Shown here: piece by piece, positions 47,168 to 60,402 of the stretch
How positions within the stretch are numbered: the first letter of the stretch is position 1
Layout: each line of letters opens with the position of its first letter
Source: Mycolicibacterium sp.
GTDB taxonomy: Bacteria > Actinomycetota > Actinomycetes > Mycobacteriales > Mycobacteriaceae
Length of the DNA: 64,000 nt
NCBI RefSeq assembly: GCF_016462545.1
Contig: NZ_JAEMTA010000014.1
Coordinates: forward strand, 37,939 to 101,938
Direction of reading: 5' to 3'
Translations under genes and position numbers: made by a program
The notes under the pieces: model-generated
Seen by the model: the letters and a program-made list of their open reading frames with translations, nothing else
Told to the model about the DNA's origin: nothing
Database searches by the model: none

Positions 47168-48033
47168 TGGAACTCAACGACGACGAGCGCACCGAGGCGC
47201 GAGCGACGATCAGCCGCGGGCTGGCCGAGGATCTGCGCTACGGGCCCGACGTGACGTCGCTCGCCACGGTGCCCGCCGAGGCCACCACGAAGGCGTCGAT
47301 GGTGAGTCGGCAGGCGGGGGTCGCGGCGGGCGTCGACATCGCCCTGTTGGTTCTCGACGAGGTCGTGGGAGCCGGCGAGTACGCAGTTCTCAGCCGCGTC
47401 GAGGACGGCACACGCCTGGAGTCTGGCGACCCGCTGCTGGTGCTCGAGGCGCCGACCCGGGGTCTGCTGACCGCAGAACGCACCATGCTGAACCTCGTCT
47501 GCCATCTGTCGGGCATCGCCAGCACGACCGCGGCATGGGTCGAGGCGATCGAGGGCACGGGCGCGAGCATTCGCGACACCCGCAAGACGCTGCCGGGCCT
47601 GCGCGTGCTGCAGAAGTACGCGGTTCGCGTGGGCGGCGGCGTGAATCATCGGATGGGCCTTGGGGATGCGGCCTTGATCAAGGACAACCACGTTGCTGCG
47701 GCCGGCTCCGTGGTGGCCGCCCTGCATGCCGTGCGCGCGGCGGCTCCCGACGTACCAGTCGAGGTCGAGGTCGACTCGCTCGAGCAACTCGACGAGATTC
47801 TCGGCGAGGACCTTGGCGTCAGTCCGCTGATCCTGCTCGACAACTTCCCGGTCTGGATGACTCAGATGGCCGCTCAGCGACGGGCGGCTCGCGCCCCCGG
47901 CGTGAAACTGGAATCCTCCGGCAACCTGTCCCTGGAGAATGCCGCCGCGTACGCCGGGACCGGTGTCGACTACCTCGCGGTCGGGGCGCTCACTCACTCG
48001 GTGCGGGTCCTCGACGTCGGTCTCGACCTGTGA
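47167..48033 (+). CDS. nadC: Nicotinate-nucleotide pyrophosphorylase
   Basis: Quinolinate phosphoribosyltransferase, making nicotinate mononucleotide from quinolinate and PRPP; 288 aa. ERTMLNLVCHLSGIAT-like (as SGIAST), DTRKTLPGLRVLQKYAVRVGGGVNHR and LIKDNHV are the PRPP and quinolinate site motifs, with VEVEVDSLEQ and LLDNF in the barrel. Third gene of the nad operon. The next gene may begin within 21 bp. Rv1596 orthologue. Confidence 0.97.
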   Translation: MELNDDERTEARATISRGLAEDLRYGPDVTSLATVPAEATTKASMVSRQAGVAAGVDIALLVLDEVVGAGEYAVLSRVEDGTRLESGDPLLVLEAPTRGLLTAERTMLNLVCHLSGIASTTAAWVEAIEGTGASIRDTRKTLPGLRVLQKYAVRVGGGVNHRMGLGDAALIKDNHVAAAGSVVAALHAVRAAAPDVPVEVEVDSLEQLDEILGEDLGVSPLILLDNFPVWMTQMAAQRRAARAPGVKLESSGNLSLENAAAYAGTGVDYLAVGALTHSVRVLDVGLDL

Positions 48034-48053
48034 GCGCCCACGAGGATCGCCCG

Positions 48054-48575
48054 ATGTCGGCGCGCCAAACGCCTCAGGGTCATCACGTCCACGAGTCGTC
48101 ACGGCCGGGTCGGACGTTGCCCATCATCGCCGTGGTCCTGTCGGTGGTGGCGGTCGGCCTCTCGGCGTGGGCAGCGTTCCGGCCGAGCTCCGGACCCGAT
48201 GCCGAATCGACGTACCCGGAAAGTCGGCAGAACGATGCGAAGGTCGCCGTCTGCGCTGCGACGGACATTGTGCGCAAAGGGATTTCCCTGAACACCAACC
48301 TGCAGAGCCCAGGTGGCGAAGGCGACGTCACCGGTTCTCTCGCGGTGGCCGCCAACGCGCGGGTGTCCCTCTCCGATGGTGGCCAGTATCTGATCGCGAG
48401 GCTCGACCCGGCGACTCCCACGGAGCTGTCCGACGCCGTGAAGAAGTTCGCCAACACGTTGCTCGACATCGGCGCCGCGGCCACGGCCGGCTCACCGAAC
48501 ACCGATCCGGATCAGGCGGCCCGACTCCGCGACGCGGACACCGAGAACGCCAGGCTGGCCGAACTCTGCAAGTAG
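48054..48575 (+). CDS. Membrane-anchored hypothetical protein
   Basis: A 173-aa protein with a short cytoplasmic N-terminus, one transmembrane helix (TLPIIAVVLSVVAVGLSAWAAF, residues 24-45) and an extracytoplasmic domain of about 120 residues with VCAATDIVRKGISLNTNLQ and a C-terminal Cys (LAELCK). ATG 48054 has GAGGA 7 nt upstream; GTG 48030, overlapping the nadC stop, is also in frame. Cotranscribed with nadABC by position. Family unrecognised. Confidence 0.7.
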   Translation: MSARQTPQGHHVHESSRPGRTLPIIAVVLSVVAVGLSAWAAFRPSSGPDAESTYPESRQNDAKVAVCAATDIVRKGISLNTNLQSPGGEGDVTGSLAVAANARVSLSDGGQYLIARLDPATPTELSDAVKKFANTLLDIGAAATAGSPNTDPDQAARLRDADTENARLAELCK

Positions 48576-48592
48576 CGGCCGGCCGGATCAGC

Positions 48593-49015
48593 TCAGGCGA
48601 TGTCCGCCACGAAGGTGCCCTGACGCTTGGCCAGCATCTGCGGAATGCGCGGAAGGGAGGCATCGACCGTGCCTGCGGGCAGCACTCTCGGGTTGACCAG
48701 GTGCAGGTCTCGGCGCCCGACGTGGATGTCCGCCTCGCCCGCCGCCAGGACGTTCTTGACCCAGTTGGTCTTGCCGTGCACCAATCCGATCGCGAGGACG
48801 CTGCCCTTGCGGTAGGCAGTGACGATGGTCTCGTAGTCCTTGCCCGAGGTTCGGCCTCGGTGCGAGATGACGGCGAAGCCTGGCATCCGCTTCGACAGCG
48901 GCCGAAGCAGCGGGTTGACGTACTTGATCTGGAAGCGTTCCAGCCAAACGGGAATGATCATGGGCACGCCAGGGGCGTGGTTGGGGTGGTCTTTCCGTGA
49001 CGTTGACGGTGACAT
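48593..49015 (-). CDS. Deazaflavin (F420)-dependent nitroreductase family protein
   Basis: A 140-aa split-barrel protein of the Ddn/DUF385 family, Rv1598c-type. [31 protein letters not shown] and [23 protein letters not shown] are the usual strands and F420-contact segments. ATG 49015 follows GGGAG by 5 nt. It is divergent from hisD and convergent with the membrane protein after nadC. Oxidoreductase substrate unknown. Confidence 0.85.
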   Translation of the reverse strand: MSPSTSRKDHPNHAPGVPMIIPVWLERFQIKYVNPLLRPLSKRMPGFAVISHRGRTSGKDYETIVTAYRKGSVLAIGLVHGKTNWVKNVLAAGEADIHVGRRDLHLVNPRVLPAGTVDASLPRIPQMLAKRQGTFVADIA

Positions 49016-49062
49016 GGCGGCTCCCGGATTCTGATTTGTGCTGCTCTGGGACAATAGACGGC

Positions 49063-52125
<3,063 letters not shown>

Positions 52126-52129
<4 letters not shown>

Positions 52130-52746
52130 CGACGAAAGTCGTTGTCCTGGACTATGGGTCGGGCAACCTGCGCTCAGCCCAACGCGCCCTGGAGCGGGTC
52201 GGCGCACAGGTCGAGGTGACGGCCGATCCGGCTGCCGCAGCGGCCGCGGACGGCCTGGTGGTACCGGGCGTGGGCGCCTTCGAGGCGTGCATGGCGGGCC
52301 TGCGAGCCGTGAACGGCGACCAGATCGTCGCCGATCGGCTGGCGAAGGGCCATCCCGTACTGGGCATCTGCGTCGGCATGCAGATCCTGTTCAGTCGCGG
52401 CGTGGAATTCGGCGTGGAGAGTGTCGGTTGCGGTGTGTGGCCCGGCTCCGTCGTGCGGTTGGATGCTCCCGTGATCCCGCACATGGGGTGGAACGTCGTC
52501 GACGCGGCGCCGGGCAGCGCGCTGTTCAAGGGCCTCGACGCCGACACCAGGTACTACTTCGTGCACTCCTACGCCGCCCAGCGGTGGGAGGGCAATCCCG
52601 ACGCGCTGCTGACACGGGCGACGCATCACGTCCCCTTCCTGGCGGCAGTGGAGGACGGCGCGTTGAGCGCCACACAGTTTCATCCGGAGAAGAGTGGCGA
52701 CGCCGGTGCGACGCTGCTCGCAAATTGGGTCGAGGGGCTCTCGTGA
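52126..52746 (+). CDS. hisH: Imidazole glycerol phosphate synthase, glutaminase subunit
   Basis: Class I glutamine amidotransferase of 206 aa that supplies ammonia to HisF. The catalytic Cys is in [10 protein letters not shown] and the His-Glu pair in [19 protein letters not shown] is the N-terminus. GTG 52126 overlaps hisB, and the stop overlaps hisA as GTGA. Forms a heterodimer with HisF, encoded two genes away. Confidence 0.97.
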
Positions 52747-53486
52747 CTGATGCACCACTGATACTTCTGCCTGCCGTCGACGTGGTCGAGGGCAAGGCGG
52801 TGCGCTTGGTGCAGGGCGTAGCCGGCAGTGAAACCGACTACGGCTCAGCGCTCGATGCGGCGATGCAGTGGCAGACCGACGGGGCGGAGTGGATCCACCT
52901 CGTCGACCTCGATGCGGCGTTCGGTCGTGGATCGAACCGCGAGCTGCTCGCCGAAGTCATCGGCAAGCTGGACGTCGCCGTCGAGCTGTCGGGTGGTATC
53001 CGTGATGACGACTCATTGATCGCGGCGCTCGACGCCGGTTGCGCCAGAGTCAATCTCGGCACCGCCGCGTTGGAGAACCCGCAGTGGTGTGCGCGGGTGA
53101 TGGCCGAGCATGGCGACAAGATCGCAGTCGGTCTCGACGTCAAGTTCGAAAATGGCCAGTATCGGTTGCGCGGACGCGGGTGGGAGACCGACGGCGGCGA
53201 CGTCTGGCCGGTGCTGGAACGCCTCGACGCCGAAGGCTGTTCCCGGTTCGTCGTCACCGACGTCACCAAGGACGGCACTCTCAACGGTCCGAATCTGGAG
53301 CTACTGGCCGGTGTCGCCGAACGCACCGATGCTCCCGTCATCGCCTCCGGCGGAGTATCCAGTCTGGACGATCTGCGTGCCATCGCCACCCTGACCGGCG
53401 TGGGCGTCGAGGGTGCGATCGTCGGCAAGGCGCTATACGCGGGCCGTTTCACGCTGCCCGAAGCGCTGGCCGCGGTGAGTCGGTAG
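52743..53486 (+). CDS. priA: Bifunctional HisA/TrpF isomerase (PriA)
   Basis: Beta-alpha barrel isomerase of 247 aa for ProFAR in histidine synthesis. In actinobacteria the same enzyme isomerises phosphoribosylanthranilate. [17 protein letters not shown] has the first catalytic Asp, [17 protein letters not shown] the second; ELSGGIRDD and [11 protein letters not shown] bind the phosphates. The trp cluster in this window has no trpF, consistent with the dual role. GTG 52743 overlaps hisH. Confidence 0.95.
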   Translation: MTDAPLILLPAVDVVEGKAVRLVQGVAGSETDYGSALDAAMQWQTDGAEWIHLVDLDAAFGRGSNRELLAEVIGKLDVAVELSGGIRDDDSLIAALDAGCARVNLGTAALENPQWCARVMAEHGDKIAVGLDVKFENGQYRLRGRGWETDGGDVWPVLERLDAEGCSRFVVTDVTKDGTLNGPNLELLAGVAERTDAPVIASGGVSSLDDLRAIATLTGVGVEGAIVGKALYAGRFTLPEALAAVSR

Positions 53487-53491
53487 TCGGG

Positions 53492-54307
53492 ATGGCATTG
53501 GACGACGCCGATCTCGAGGGGCTCGTCGCCGAAGCCGCGGTCATCCTCGACGCCGCCGCGAAGCCCTTCGTCGTCGGCCATCGAGCGCAGTCGGCGGTCG
53601 CCAAGGTGGGCAACGACTTCGCCACCGAGGTCGATCTCGCGATCGAACGCCAGGTGGTGCAGGCCTTGGAGACGGCCACGGGAATCGGCGTGCACGGCGA
53701 GGAGTTCGGTGGCGCCCCGATCGATTCGCATCTGGTGTGGGTCCTCGACCCCATCGACGGCACCTTCAACTACGCGGCGGGGCTGCCGACGGCCGCCATG
53801 CTGCTGGGCCTGTTGCGCGACGGCGTGCCGGTCGCCGGACTCACCTGGCTGCCGTTCACCGACGTGCGGTATACCGCGATCGTGGGAGGACCGTTGTACG
53901 CCAACGGGATTGCCCAGCCCGCGTTGCGGCCCGCAGCGCTGAGCGACTCGATCGTCGGCCTCGGCACGTTCAACGTCGATTCGCGCGGCGAGTTTCCCGG
54001 CCGGTATCGGATGGCCACCATGGCCGAGCTGAGCCGCCGGTGTTCCCGCATGCGGATGCATGGGTCGACGGGAATCGACCTCGCCTACACCGGCGCCGGA
54101 GTCCTCGGTGGCGCCATCAGCTTCGGACACCACGTGTGGGATCACGCCGCAGGGGTTGCCCTGATCCGCGCGGCCGGAGGGGTCGTCACCGACCTGGCCG
54201 GGGAGGACTGGACCCCGACCTCGCGGTCGGCACTGGCAGGCGAACCGAGCGTGCACGCGCAGATCCTCGAGATCGTGGCGGCCGTCGGCGCACCGGGGGA
54301 GCACTGA
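53492..54307 (+). CDS. impA: Inositol monophosphatase family protein
   Basis: A 271-aa Mg-dependent phosphatase, Rv1604 orthologue. Metal-site motifs are [23 protein letters not shown] and [15 protein letters not shown]. It sits inside the his operon, between hisA and hisF, as in other mycobacteria. Inositol phosphate is the usual substrate; hydrolysis of histidinol phosphate is possible for this superfamily but in M. tuberculosis that role is attributed to another member. TGATG links it to hisF. Confidence 0.92.
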   Translation: MALDDADLEGLVAEAAVILDAAAKPFVVGHRAQSAVAKVGNDFATEVDLAIERQVVQALETATGIGVHGEEFGGAPIDSHLVWVLDPIDGTFNYAAGLPTAAMLLGLLRDGVPVAGLTWLPFTDVRYTAIVGGPLYANGIAQPALRPAALSDSIVGLGTFNVDSRGEFPGRYRMATMAELSRRCSRMRMHGSTGIDLAYTGAGVLGGAISFGHHVWDHAAGVALIRAAGGVVTDLAGEDWTPTSRSALAGEPSVHAQILEIVAAVGAPGEH

Positions 54308-55080
54308 TGGACGTCGCCGTGCGCGTGATCCCGTGTCTGGACGTCGACGACGGCCGGGTGGTGAAGGGCGTCAACTTCGAGAACCTCAGGGATGCAGGCG
54401 ATCCCGTGGAACTCGCCGCAGCCTATGATGCCGAGGGCGCCGACGAACTGACGTTTCTCGACGTGACGGCATCGTCCTCGGGCCGCTCGACCATGCTCGA
54501 GGTCGTCCGCCGCACCGCCGAGCAGGTGTTCATCCCGCTGACGGTCGGCGGCGGAGTTCGTTCGGTCGCGGACGTCGACACGCTGCTACGGGCAGGCGCC
54601 GACAAGGTGTCGGTCAACACCGCCGCCACCGCGCGTCCCGAACTCCTGGCCGAACTGTCGCGCCAGTTCGGGTCCCAGTGCATCGTGTTGTCGGTCGACG
54701 CCCGCACCGTTCCCGACGGCGCCGAGCCGACGCCGTCCGGCTGGGAGGTCACCACGCACGGTGGCAGGCGAGGCACCGGGATCGACGCCGTCGAGTGGGC
54801 CCGCCGCGGGGCAGAACTCGGCGTCGGGGAGATCCTGCTCAACTCGATGGACGCCGACGGCACGAAGGCCGGTTTCGACCTGCGGATGCTCGCCGCGGTG
54901 CGCGGGGCGGTCAGCGTTCCGGTGATCGCGAGCGGCGGGGCCGGAGCGGTCGATCACTTCGCCCCAGCGGTGAAGGCCGGGGCCGATGCTGTGTTGGCCG
55001 CCACCATCTTTCACTTCAAGGAGCTGACCATCGGCCAGGTGAAGGCAGCGATGGCTCGGGAAGGGATCGTGGTGCGATGA
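54307..55080 (+). CDS. hisF: Imidazole glycerol phosphate synthase, cyclase subunit
   Basis: Beta-alpha barrel lyase of 257 aa that joins HisH ammonia to PRFAR, giving IGP and [24 protein letters not shown] holds the catalytic Asp, LTVGGGVRS and [11 protein letters not shown] the phosphate sites, and [11 protein letters not shown] the second Asp. ATG 54307 overlaps impA; the stop overlaps hisI as ATGA. Confidence 0.97.
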   Translation: MDVAVRVIPCLDVDDGRVVKGVNFENLRDAGDPVELAAAYDAEGADELTFLDVTASSSGRSTMLEVVRRTAEQVFIPLTVGGGVRSVADVDTLLRAGADKVSVNTAATARPELLAELSRQFGSQCIVLSVDARTVPDGAEPTPSGWEVTTHGGRRGTGIDAVEWARRGAELGVGEILLNSMDADGTKAGFDLRMLAAVRGAVSVPVIASGGAGAVDHFAPAVKAGADAVLAATIFHFKELTIGQVKAAMAREGIVVR

Positions 55081-55424
55081 CCCTCGATGCATCGATCGCC
55101 GCCCGACTCAAGCGGGATGCGAACGGGCTGTTCGCCGCTGTCGCTCAGGAGCGTGGGACCGGCCAGGTGCTGATGGTGGCGTGGATGAACGACGACGCCC
55201 TCGCCCACACGCTGGCGACCCGAAGGGCGACCTATTTCTCGCGCTCGCGCGGTGAACAGTGGACCAAGGGCGAGACGTCGGGTCACACGCAGTACGTGCA
55301 CTCGGTGCGTCTCGACTGCGACGGCGACACCGTGCTTCTCGAGGTCGACCAGGTCGGCGCAGCCTGCCACACCGGCGAGCACACCTGCTTCGACGCCGAC
55401 GAGATCCTGGCGCCCGAGCGCTGA
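55077..55424 (+). CDS. hisI: Phosphoribosyl-AMP cyclohydrolase
   Basis: Opens the purine ring of PR-AMP, 115 aa, the monofunctional form without a HisE domain. [28 protein letters not shown] and the zinc-binding CDGDTVLL and CHTGEHTCF are present. Last gene of the his operon, 4 bp from the stop of a convergent gene. Confidence 0.96.
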   Translation: MTLDASIAARLKRDANGLFAAVAQERGTGQVLMVAWMNDDALAHTLATRRATYFSRSRGEQWTKGETSGHTQYVHSVRLDCDGDTVLLEVDQVGAACHTGEHTCFDADEILAPER

Positions 55425-55428
55425 GACC

Positions 55429-56061
55429 CTAGTCGACGTCGTCGGGCCGCCTCATGGCGAACATCGCGTCCGGGCGGATCTCGGCATAGTCGGCCGGCCC
55501 GCCCGCACGGAGAACGGGGTGCGCGGCCGCCGTGTCGTAGACCCCGTCGACCAGCAGGTGCCTGTCGATGTGCACGGCGACGACCTGACCGAGGACGAGC
55601 CAAGCATCGACGCCGACGCCATCGACATCACGCAGCTGAATCAGCTGCGTCAGTTGGCATTCGAAGTTCACCGGGCTCTCGAGAACGCGTGGCGCGGCGA
55701 TCAGCGTCGACGGCACGGGCGTCAGCCCCGCGCGGGCGAACTCGTCCTGATCGGCCGGAATCGACGCCGACGTCTGGTTCATCTCCTCGGCGATGGGGCG
55801 GGTGGCGAGGTTCCAGACGAACTCGCGGGTGCTGTCGATGTTGGCGACGGAGTCCTTCCACCCGATCGACGAGAAGCCGACCAACGGCGGGTGATAGTTG
55901 AACCCGTTGAAGAAGCTGTAGGGCGCCAGATTGCGCACGCCGCTGGCACTCAGCGACGAGATCCATCCGATCGGACGCGGTCCGACGATGGCATTGAAGG
56001 GATCGTGGGGCAAACCCGTCCCATCGGCGACCCGGTAGTGGTGCGCGTCGTGTCCGGCCAT
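55429..56061 (-). CDS. Flavin reductase-like FMN-binding protein
   Basis: A 210-aa split-barrel flavoprotein (flavin-reductase-like family). GPRPIGWISSLSASGVRNLAPYSFFNGFNYHPPLVGFSS is the classic FMN-binding section. The N-terminal YRVADGTGLPHDPFNAIV fits the variant family found as stand-alone oxidoreductases. It follows the ABC ATPase gene by 4 bp. Substrate unknown; a flavin-dependent redox role is inferred. Confidence 0.86.
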   Translation of the reverse strand: MAGHDAHHYRVADGTGLPHDPFNAIVGPRPIGWISSLSASGVRNLAPYSFFNGFNYHPPLVGFSSIGWKDSVANIDSTREFVWNLATRPIAEEMNQTSASIPADQDEFARAGLTPVPSTLIAAPRVLESPVNFECQLTQLIQLRDVDGVGVDAWLVLGQVVAVHIDRHLLVDGVYDTAAAHPVLRAGGPADYAEIRPDAMFAMRRPDDVD

Positions 56062-56065
56062 CTCG

Positions 56066-56863
56066 TCAGACCTCCATCCTGGTTGCCTTGGCCCGAGCCG
56101 TCCATCGGCCGTCGTCGTAACCCACCTGCACGGGATGGGAGAAGGCGGTGGTGACGTTCTCGGTGTTCACGGTCTCGGCGGCAACACCGCTGGCCACGGT
56201 CCGTCCCTCCGCGATCAGCAGGGCGTGGGTCGTCGTACTCGGCAGTTCCTCGAGGTGATGGGTGACGAGGATCGACGCGACGTCGGGGTGGGCCTCGCCG
56301 AGGGAGTCGATGGTCTCCAGCAGCTGCTCGCGCGCGGCGACGTCGAGGCCCGTCGACGGCTCGTCGAGCAGCAGCAGCCGCGGACCCGAGATCAGGGCCC
56401 GCGCAATCAGAGTCCGGCCACGTTCGCCCTGTGACAGGGTCGGCCACACGCTGTCGGCGATCCGGGTCAGTCCGACGGTGTCGATCATCGCCTCGGCCCG
56501 TTCGACGTCGTCGGTGCTCGGCGTCCAGCGCAGCGGCAGGTCGTTGGTCCCCGTGATGCCCGTGAACACCACCTCGCGCACGGTCCGCGGGTGTTGCAGG
56601 CGGTGACGCGGATTGACGTGACCAATCGAGCGCCGCAGCGTCGCGAGGTCGGTTCGACCCATCTGTTCGCCGAGTATCCGAACGCTGCCCGAACTGGGGA
56701 ACGTGACGGCTCCGCAGAAGCCGAGCAGTGTGCTCTTCCCGGCCCCGTTGGGACCGAGCAATGCCCAGTGCTCACCCTCGTTGACCGTCAGGGAGATTCC
56801 GTCGATGATCTGTTTCGAGTCGCGACGAAACGTCACAGCCTCAAGCTGGAGAACGGGTTTCAC
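56066..56863 (-). CDS. ABC transporter ATP-binding protein, orphan
   Basis: A 265-aa ATPase with Walker [10 protein letters not shown] (37-45), signature [11 protein letters not shown], Walker [13 protein letters not shown] and the H-loop VTHHLEELP. The wording is closest to YlmA/ModF-like ATPases, often without a permease of their own, and none is encoded nearby. GTG 56863 overlaps the stop of the peroxiredoxin gene, so the two are translationally coupled. Role unknown. Confidence 0.86.
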   Translation of the reverse strand: MKPVLQLEAVTFRRDSKQIIDGISLTVNEGEHWALLGPNGAGKSTLLGFCGAVTFPSSGSVRILGEQMGRTDLATLRRSIGHVNPRHRLQHPRTVREVVFTGITGTNDLPLRWTPSTDDVERAEAMIDTVGLTRIADSVWPTLSQGERGRTLIARALISGPRLLLLDEPSTGLDVAAREQLLETIDSLGEAHPDVASILVTHHLEELPSTTTHALLIAEGRTVASGVAAETVNTENVTTAFSHPVQVGYDDGRWTARAKATRMEV

Positions 56864-57315
56864 CGGGAACGCAGTACCTCGAGTGCCTTGTCCGCGTGGG
56901 TGTCCATGCTCAGTTCGCTGGCGATGACGTCGAGAACGGTGCGGTCGGTGTCGATGACGAAGGTGGTCCGCTTGACCGGCATCAGCTTGCCGAGCAGTCC
57001 CCGCTTGACCCCGAACTGAGTTGCCACCGCGCCGTCCGCATCCGACAGCAGCGGGTAGTCGAACTTCTGCATCTCGGCGAACTTCGCCTGCTTGTCGACC
57101 CCGTCGGTGGAGATTCCGACGCGATTGGCCCCGACCGACGCGAACTCCGAAGCGAGGTCGCGAAAGTGGCAGGCCTCCTTCGTGCAGCCCGGCGTCATGG
57201 CTGCCGGATAGAAGAACAGCACGATCGGGCCGCCTTCGAGGAGGCTGGTCAGACTGCGGACGGTGCCGGTCTGATCGGGGAGTTCGAAGTCGGCAACCTT
57301 GTCACCACGTTTCAT
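56860..57315 (-). CDS. bcpB: Peroxiredoxin, BCP/PrxQ type
   Basis: Thiol peroxidase that reduces hydroperoxides, 151 aa. [16 protein letters not shown] has the peroxidatic Cys 44 and a resolving Cys 49, the spacing of the alpha2-type BCP. Rv1608c orthologue. It is the first gene of a three-gene unit (peroxiredoxin, ABC ATPase, flavin reductase) and is divergent from trpE across 51 bp. Confidence 0.93.
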   Translation of the reverse strand: MKRGDKVADFELPDQTGTVRSLTSLLEGGPIVLFFYPAAMTPGCTKEACHFRDLASEFASVGANRVGISTDGVDKQAKFAEMQKFDYPLLSDADGAVATQFGVKRGLLGKLMPVKRTTFVIDTDRTVLDVIASELSMDTHADKALEVLRSR

Positions 57316-57366
57316 GGAAGGTCACGCTACGCCCGCCGCCTCGACGCCGTCTGGGAGGATTGTCCC

Positions 57367-58893
57367 GTGTCAGAACATGCCGACCTCGCCGTGACGACGT
57401 CCCGCGAGGACTTCCGGGCGCTGGCCGCCGAACATCGCGTCGTTCCCGTGACCCGAAAGGTGCTCGCGGACAGCGAGACGCCCGTGTCGGCGTATCGCAA
57501 GCTGGCCGCCAACCGCCCGGGGACGTTCCTGCTGGAATCTGCCGAGAACGGGCGGTCCTGGTCGCGATGGTCGTTCATCGGTGCCGGCGCGCCGTCCGCG
57601 CTGACGGTGCGCGACGACGAGGCGGTCTGGCTCGGCGTCACGCCCCAGGGCGCACCGACGGGCGGTGACCCGTTGGCCGCTCTGCAGGCCACGCTGGACG
57701 TGCTCTCGACGGCCGCGCTGCCCGGTCTCCCGCCGCTGTCGAGTGGGCTGGTCGGGTTCTTCGCCTACGACATGGTGCGCAGGCTGGAACGGCTACCCCA
57801 CCTCGCCGTCGACGATCTCCGCCTGCCAGACATGCTGCTGCTGCTGGCCACCGACATCGCCGCCGTCGATCACCACGAGGGCACCATCACGTTGATCGCC
57901 AATGCGGTGAACTGGAACGGCACCGACGAGCGGGTGGACGGCGCCTACGACGACGCCGTGGCGCGACTCGACGTGATGACGGCGGCACTGGGTGAGCCGT
58001 TGCCGTCGGCGGTCGCGACCTTCGGCAGACCGGCGCCCCAGCACCGGGCACAGCGCACCGTCGAGGAGTACTCGGCGATCGTCGACAAGCTCGTCGGCGA
58101 CATCGAAGCGGGTGAGGCGTTCCAGGTGGTGCCGTCCCAACGCTTCGAGATGGACACGCCCGCCGACCCCATCGACGTGTACCGAATGCTGCGGGTGACG
58201 AATCCCAGCCCGTACATGTACCTCCTGAACGTCCCGAATGAAGCCGGTGGACTTGACTTCTCGATCGTCGGGTCCAGTCCCGAGGCATTGGTGACCGTCC
58301 TCGACGGCAAGGCCACCACGCACCCCATTGCCGGCACGCGCTGGCGCGGCGCGACCGAGGAGGAGGACGTTCTCCTGGAGAAGGAACTCCTGGCCGACGA
58401 GAAGGAGCGCGCCGAACACCTGATGCTGGTGGATCTGGGTCGCAACGATCTCGGACGGGTGTGCGTGCCCGGCACGGTGCGGGTCGAGGACTATAGCCAC
58501 ATCGAGCGCTACAGCCACGTGATGCACCTGGTGTCGACCGTGACCGGACATCTGGCCGACGGCAAGACCGCACTCGACGCCGTCACCGCCTGCTTTCCGG
58601 CCGGAACACTGTCCGGCGCGCCGAAGGTACGCGCGATGGAGCTCATCGAGGAGGTCGAGATGACGCGCCGCGGGCTGTACGGCGGCGTCCTCGGATACCT
58701 CGACTTCGCGGGCAACGCCGACTTCGCCATCGCGATCAGAACCGCTCTCATGCGGGATGGCACGGCCTACGTGCAGGCCGGTGGAGGTGTCGTGGCCGAC
58801 TCCAACGGCCCGTACGAGTACGACGAGGCGAGCAACAAGGCGCGTGCGGTGCTCAACGCGATCGCCGCCGCCGAGACCTTGAGGGAGCCATGA
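57367..58893 (+). CDS. trpE: Anthranilate synthase component I
   Basis: Chorismate plus ammonia to anthranilate, first step of tryptophan synthesis; 508 aa. [16 protein letters not shown] contains the Trp feedback-site LLES motif. The catalytic region has [14 protein letters not shown] (as [12 protein letters not shown]), [38 protein letters not shown] and [15 protein letters not shown] 57367 has GGGAGGA (57353-57359) 7 nt upstream. Component II and trpD are not in the window. The 51-bp leader is too short for an attenuator peptide. Confidence 0.97.
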   Translation: MSEHADLAVTTSREDFRALAAEHRVVPVTRKVLADSETPVSAYRKLAANRPGTFLLESAENGRSWSRWSFIGAGAPSALTVRDDEAVWLGVTPQGAPTGGDPLAALQATLDVLSTAALPGLPPLSSGLVGFFAYDMVRRLERLPHLAVDDLRLPDMLLLLATDIAAVDHHEGTITLIANAVNWNGTDERVDGAYDDAVARLDVMTAALGEPLPSAVATFGRPAPQHRAQRTVEEYSAIVDKLVGDIEAGEAFQVVPSQRFEMDTPADPIDVYRMLRVTNPSPYMYLLNVPNEAGGLDFSIVGSSPEALVTVLDGKATTHPIAGTRWRGATEEEDVLLEKELLADEKERAEHLMLVDLGRNDLGRVCVPGTVRVEDYSHIERYSHVMHLVSTVTGHLADGKTALDAVTACFPAGTLSGAPKVRAMELIEEVEMTRRGLYGGVLGYLDFAGNADFAIAIRTALMRDGTAYVQAGGGVVADSNGPYEYDEASNKARAVLNAIAAAETLREP

Positions 58894-59495
58894 CCCGCGT
58901 CGCTCAGCTCCTGCTGGTGGCGTCCGGACTGGCGCTGTGGGTGGCGTCGCGAATGCCCTGGGTGGACGTCACCTCGTTCGACGGTCTCGGCCAGCCGAAG
59001 TCGACGACGTTGAACGGCGCCGCCTGGTCGACGGCGCTCGTACCGCTGGCGCTGGTGGTGCTGGCCGCCGCCGTGGCTGCGTTGGCCGTGCGTGGCTGGG
59101 TGCTGCGGCTCGTCGGCGCGCTGGTCGCGGTCGCCACCGTCGGCATGGGCTACCTGGGAATCGGGTTGTGGGTCATCCGCGACGCCGCCGTTCGTGCGTC
59201 GGAACTGGCGCAGATTCCGGTCACCGCGCTGATCGACGCACAGCGCCACTACGGCGGTGCCGTGGTGACGCTGGTCGCCGCGGCGTGCGCTCTGGTGGGT
59301 TCCGTCCTGTTGGTGCGGTCGGCGGCGAAGGCCGGTTCAGCAGGCTCCAAGGGGGCCGGGAAGTACGCGGCGCCTGCGGTCAAGCGCGAGGCTGCGCGGC
59401 AGGAAAGTCCCGACGACGGAATGTCCGAACGAATGATCTGGGACGCGCTCGACGAGGGCCGCGACCCGACGAATTCGGACAACGAGGGGCGGTGA
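58890..59495 (+). CDS. trp-region conserved membrane protein (TIGR02234 type)
   Basis: A 201-aa protein with four transmembrane helices (residues 5-20, 48-66, 72-94, 124-142) and a charged cytoplasmic tail. It matches the actinobacterial membrane protein always found between trpE and trpC (Rv1610). Its start overlaps the trpE stop (ATGA). A link to tryptophan is inferred from position only. Confidence 0.9.
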   Translation: MTRVAQLLLVASGLALWVASRMPWVDVTSFDGLGQPKSTTLNGAAWSTALVPLALVVLAAAVAALAVRGWVLRLVGALVAVATVGMGYLGIGLWVIRDAAVRASELAQIPVTALIDAQRHYGGAVVTLVAAACALVGSVLLVRSAAKAGSAGSKGAGKYAAPAVKREAARQESPDDGMSERMIWDALDEGRDPTNSDNEGR

Positions 59496-59579
59496 CAGCT
59501 TGTGTGGCGCTGGCGACTACCCTTCGTTGAAGAGATCATCTGGGGACTTCCAGAGGGCATGAATCGGGAGCGACGGCTG

Positions 59580-60398
59580 ATGAGTTCGGGGACCGTGCTC
59601 GACTCCATCATCGAGGGAGTTCGGGCCGACGTGGCCGCTCGCGAGGCTGCCGTCAGCTTCATCGACATCAAGCAGAAGGCCAAGGACGCGCGTGCTGCGC
59701 TGGACGTCCTGGCAGCGCTGCGCGCGGATGGGATCGGCGTCATCGCCGAGGTCAAGCGCGCCAGCCCGTCGCGTGGTGAGCTCGCCACCATCTCGGATCC
59801 GGCCAAGCTGGCACGTGCGTACCAGGACGGGGGCGCCAGGGTCATCAGCGTCCTCACCGAGGAGCGTCGTTTCAACGGCTCGCTCGGTGATCTCGACGCC
59901 GTCCGCGCCGCGGTGACCATTCCCGTGCTGCGCAAGGACTTCATCGTCGGTCCGTATCAAATCCACGAGGCCCGCGCGCACGGTGCGGACATGCTTCTGC
60001 TGATCGTCGCCGCGTTGGAGCAGTCCGCCCTGGTGTCGATGATCGACCGCACCGAATCGCTGGGGATGACGGCGCTCGTCGAAGTCCACACCGAGGAAGA
60101 GGCCGACCGTGCCCTGCAGGCCGGCGCTCGCGTAATCGGGGTCAACGCACGCGATCTCAAGACACTCGAGGTCGACCGGGACTGCTTCGCTCGCATCGCT
60201 CCGGGACTGCCGTCGAACGTCATCAGGATTGCCGAGTCCGGTGTCCGGGGCACTGCGGACCTACTCGCGTACGCAGGCGCGGGGGCCGATGCCGTTCTGG
60301 TCGGCGAAGGACTTGTCACCAGTGGTGATCCCCGTAGCGCCGTAGCCGATCTCGTCACCGCAGGCACGCATCCGTCCTGCCCGAAACCGTCGCGCTGA
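59580..60398 (+). CDS. trpC: Indole-3-glycerol-phosphate synthase
   Basis: Closes the indole ring, 272 aa barrel enzyme. [55 protein letters not shown] and IAESGV are the family motifs with the catalytic Lys and Glu. ATG 59580 ([10 protein letters not shown]) follows GGGAG by 9 nt and matches relatives; ATG 59559 and GTG 59502 are in frame upstream. TACCCT at 59518-59523 could be an internal promoter. Confidence 0.96.
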   Translation: MSSGTVLDSIIEGVRADVAAREAAVSFIDIKQKAKDARAALDVLAALRADGIGVIAEVKRASPSRGELATISDPAKLARAYQDGGARVISVLTEERRFNGSLGDLDAVRAAVTIPVLRKDFIVGPYQIHEARAHGADMLLLIVAALEQSALVSMIDRTESLGMTALVEVHTEEEADRALQAGARVIGVNARDLKTLEVDRDCFARIAPGLPSNVIRIAESGVRGTADLLAYAGAGADAVLVGEGLVTSGDPRSAVADLVTAGTHPSCPKPSR

Positions 60399-60402
60399 GA
60401 TA

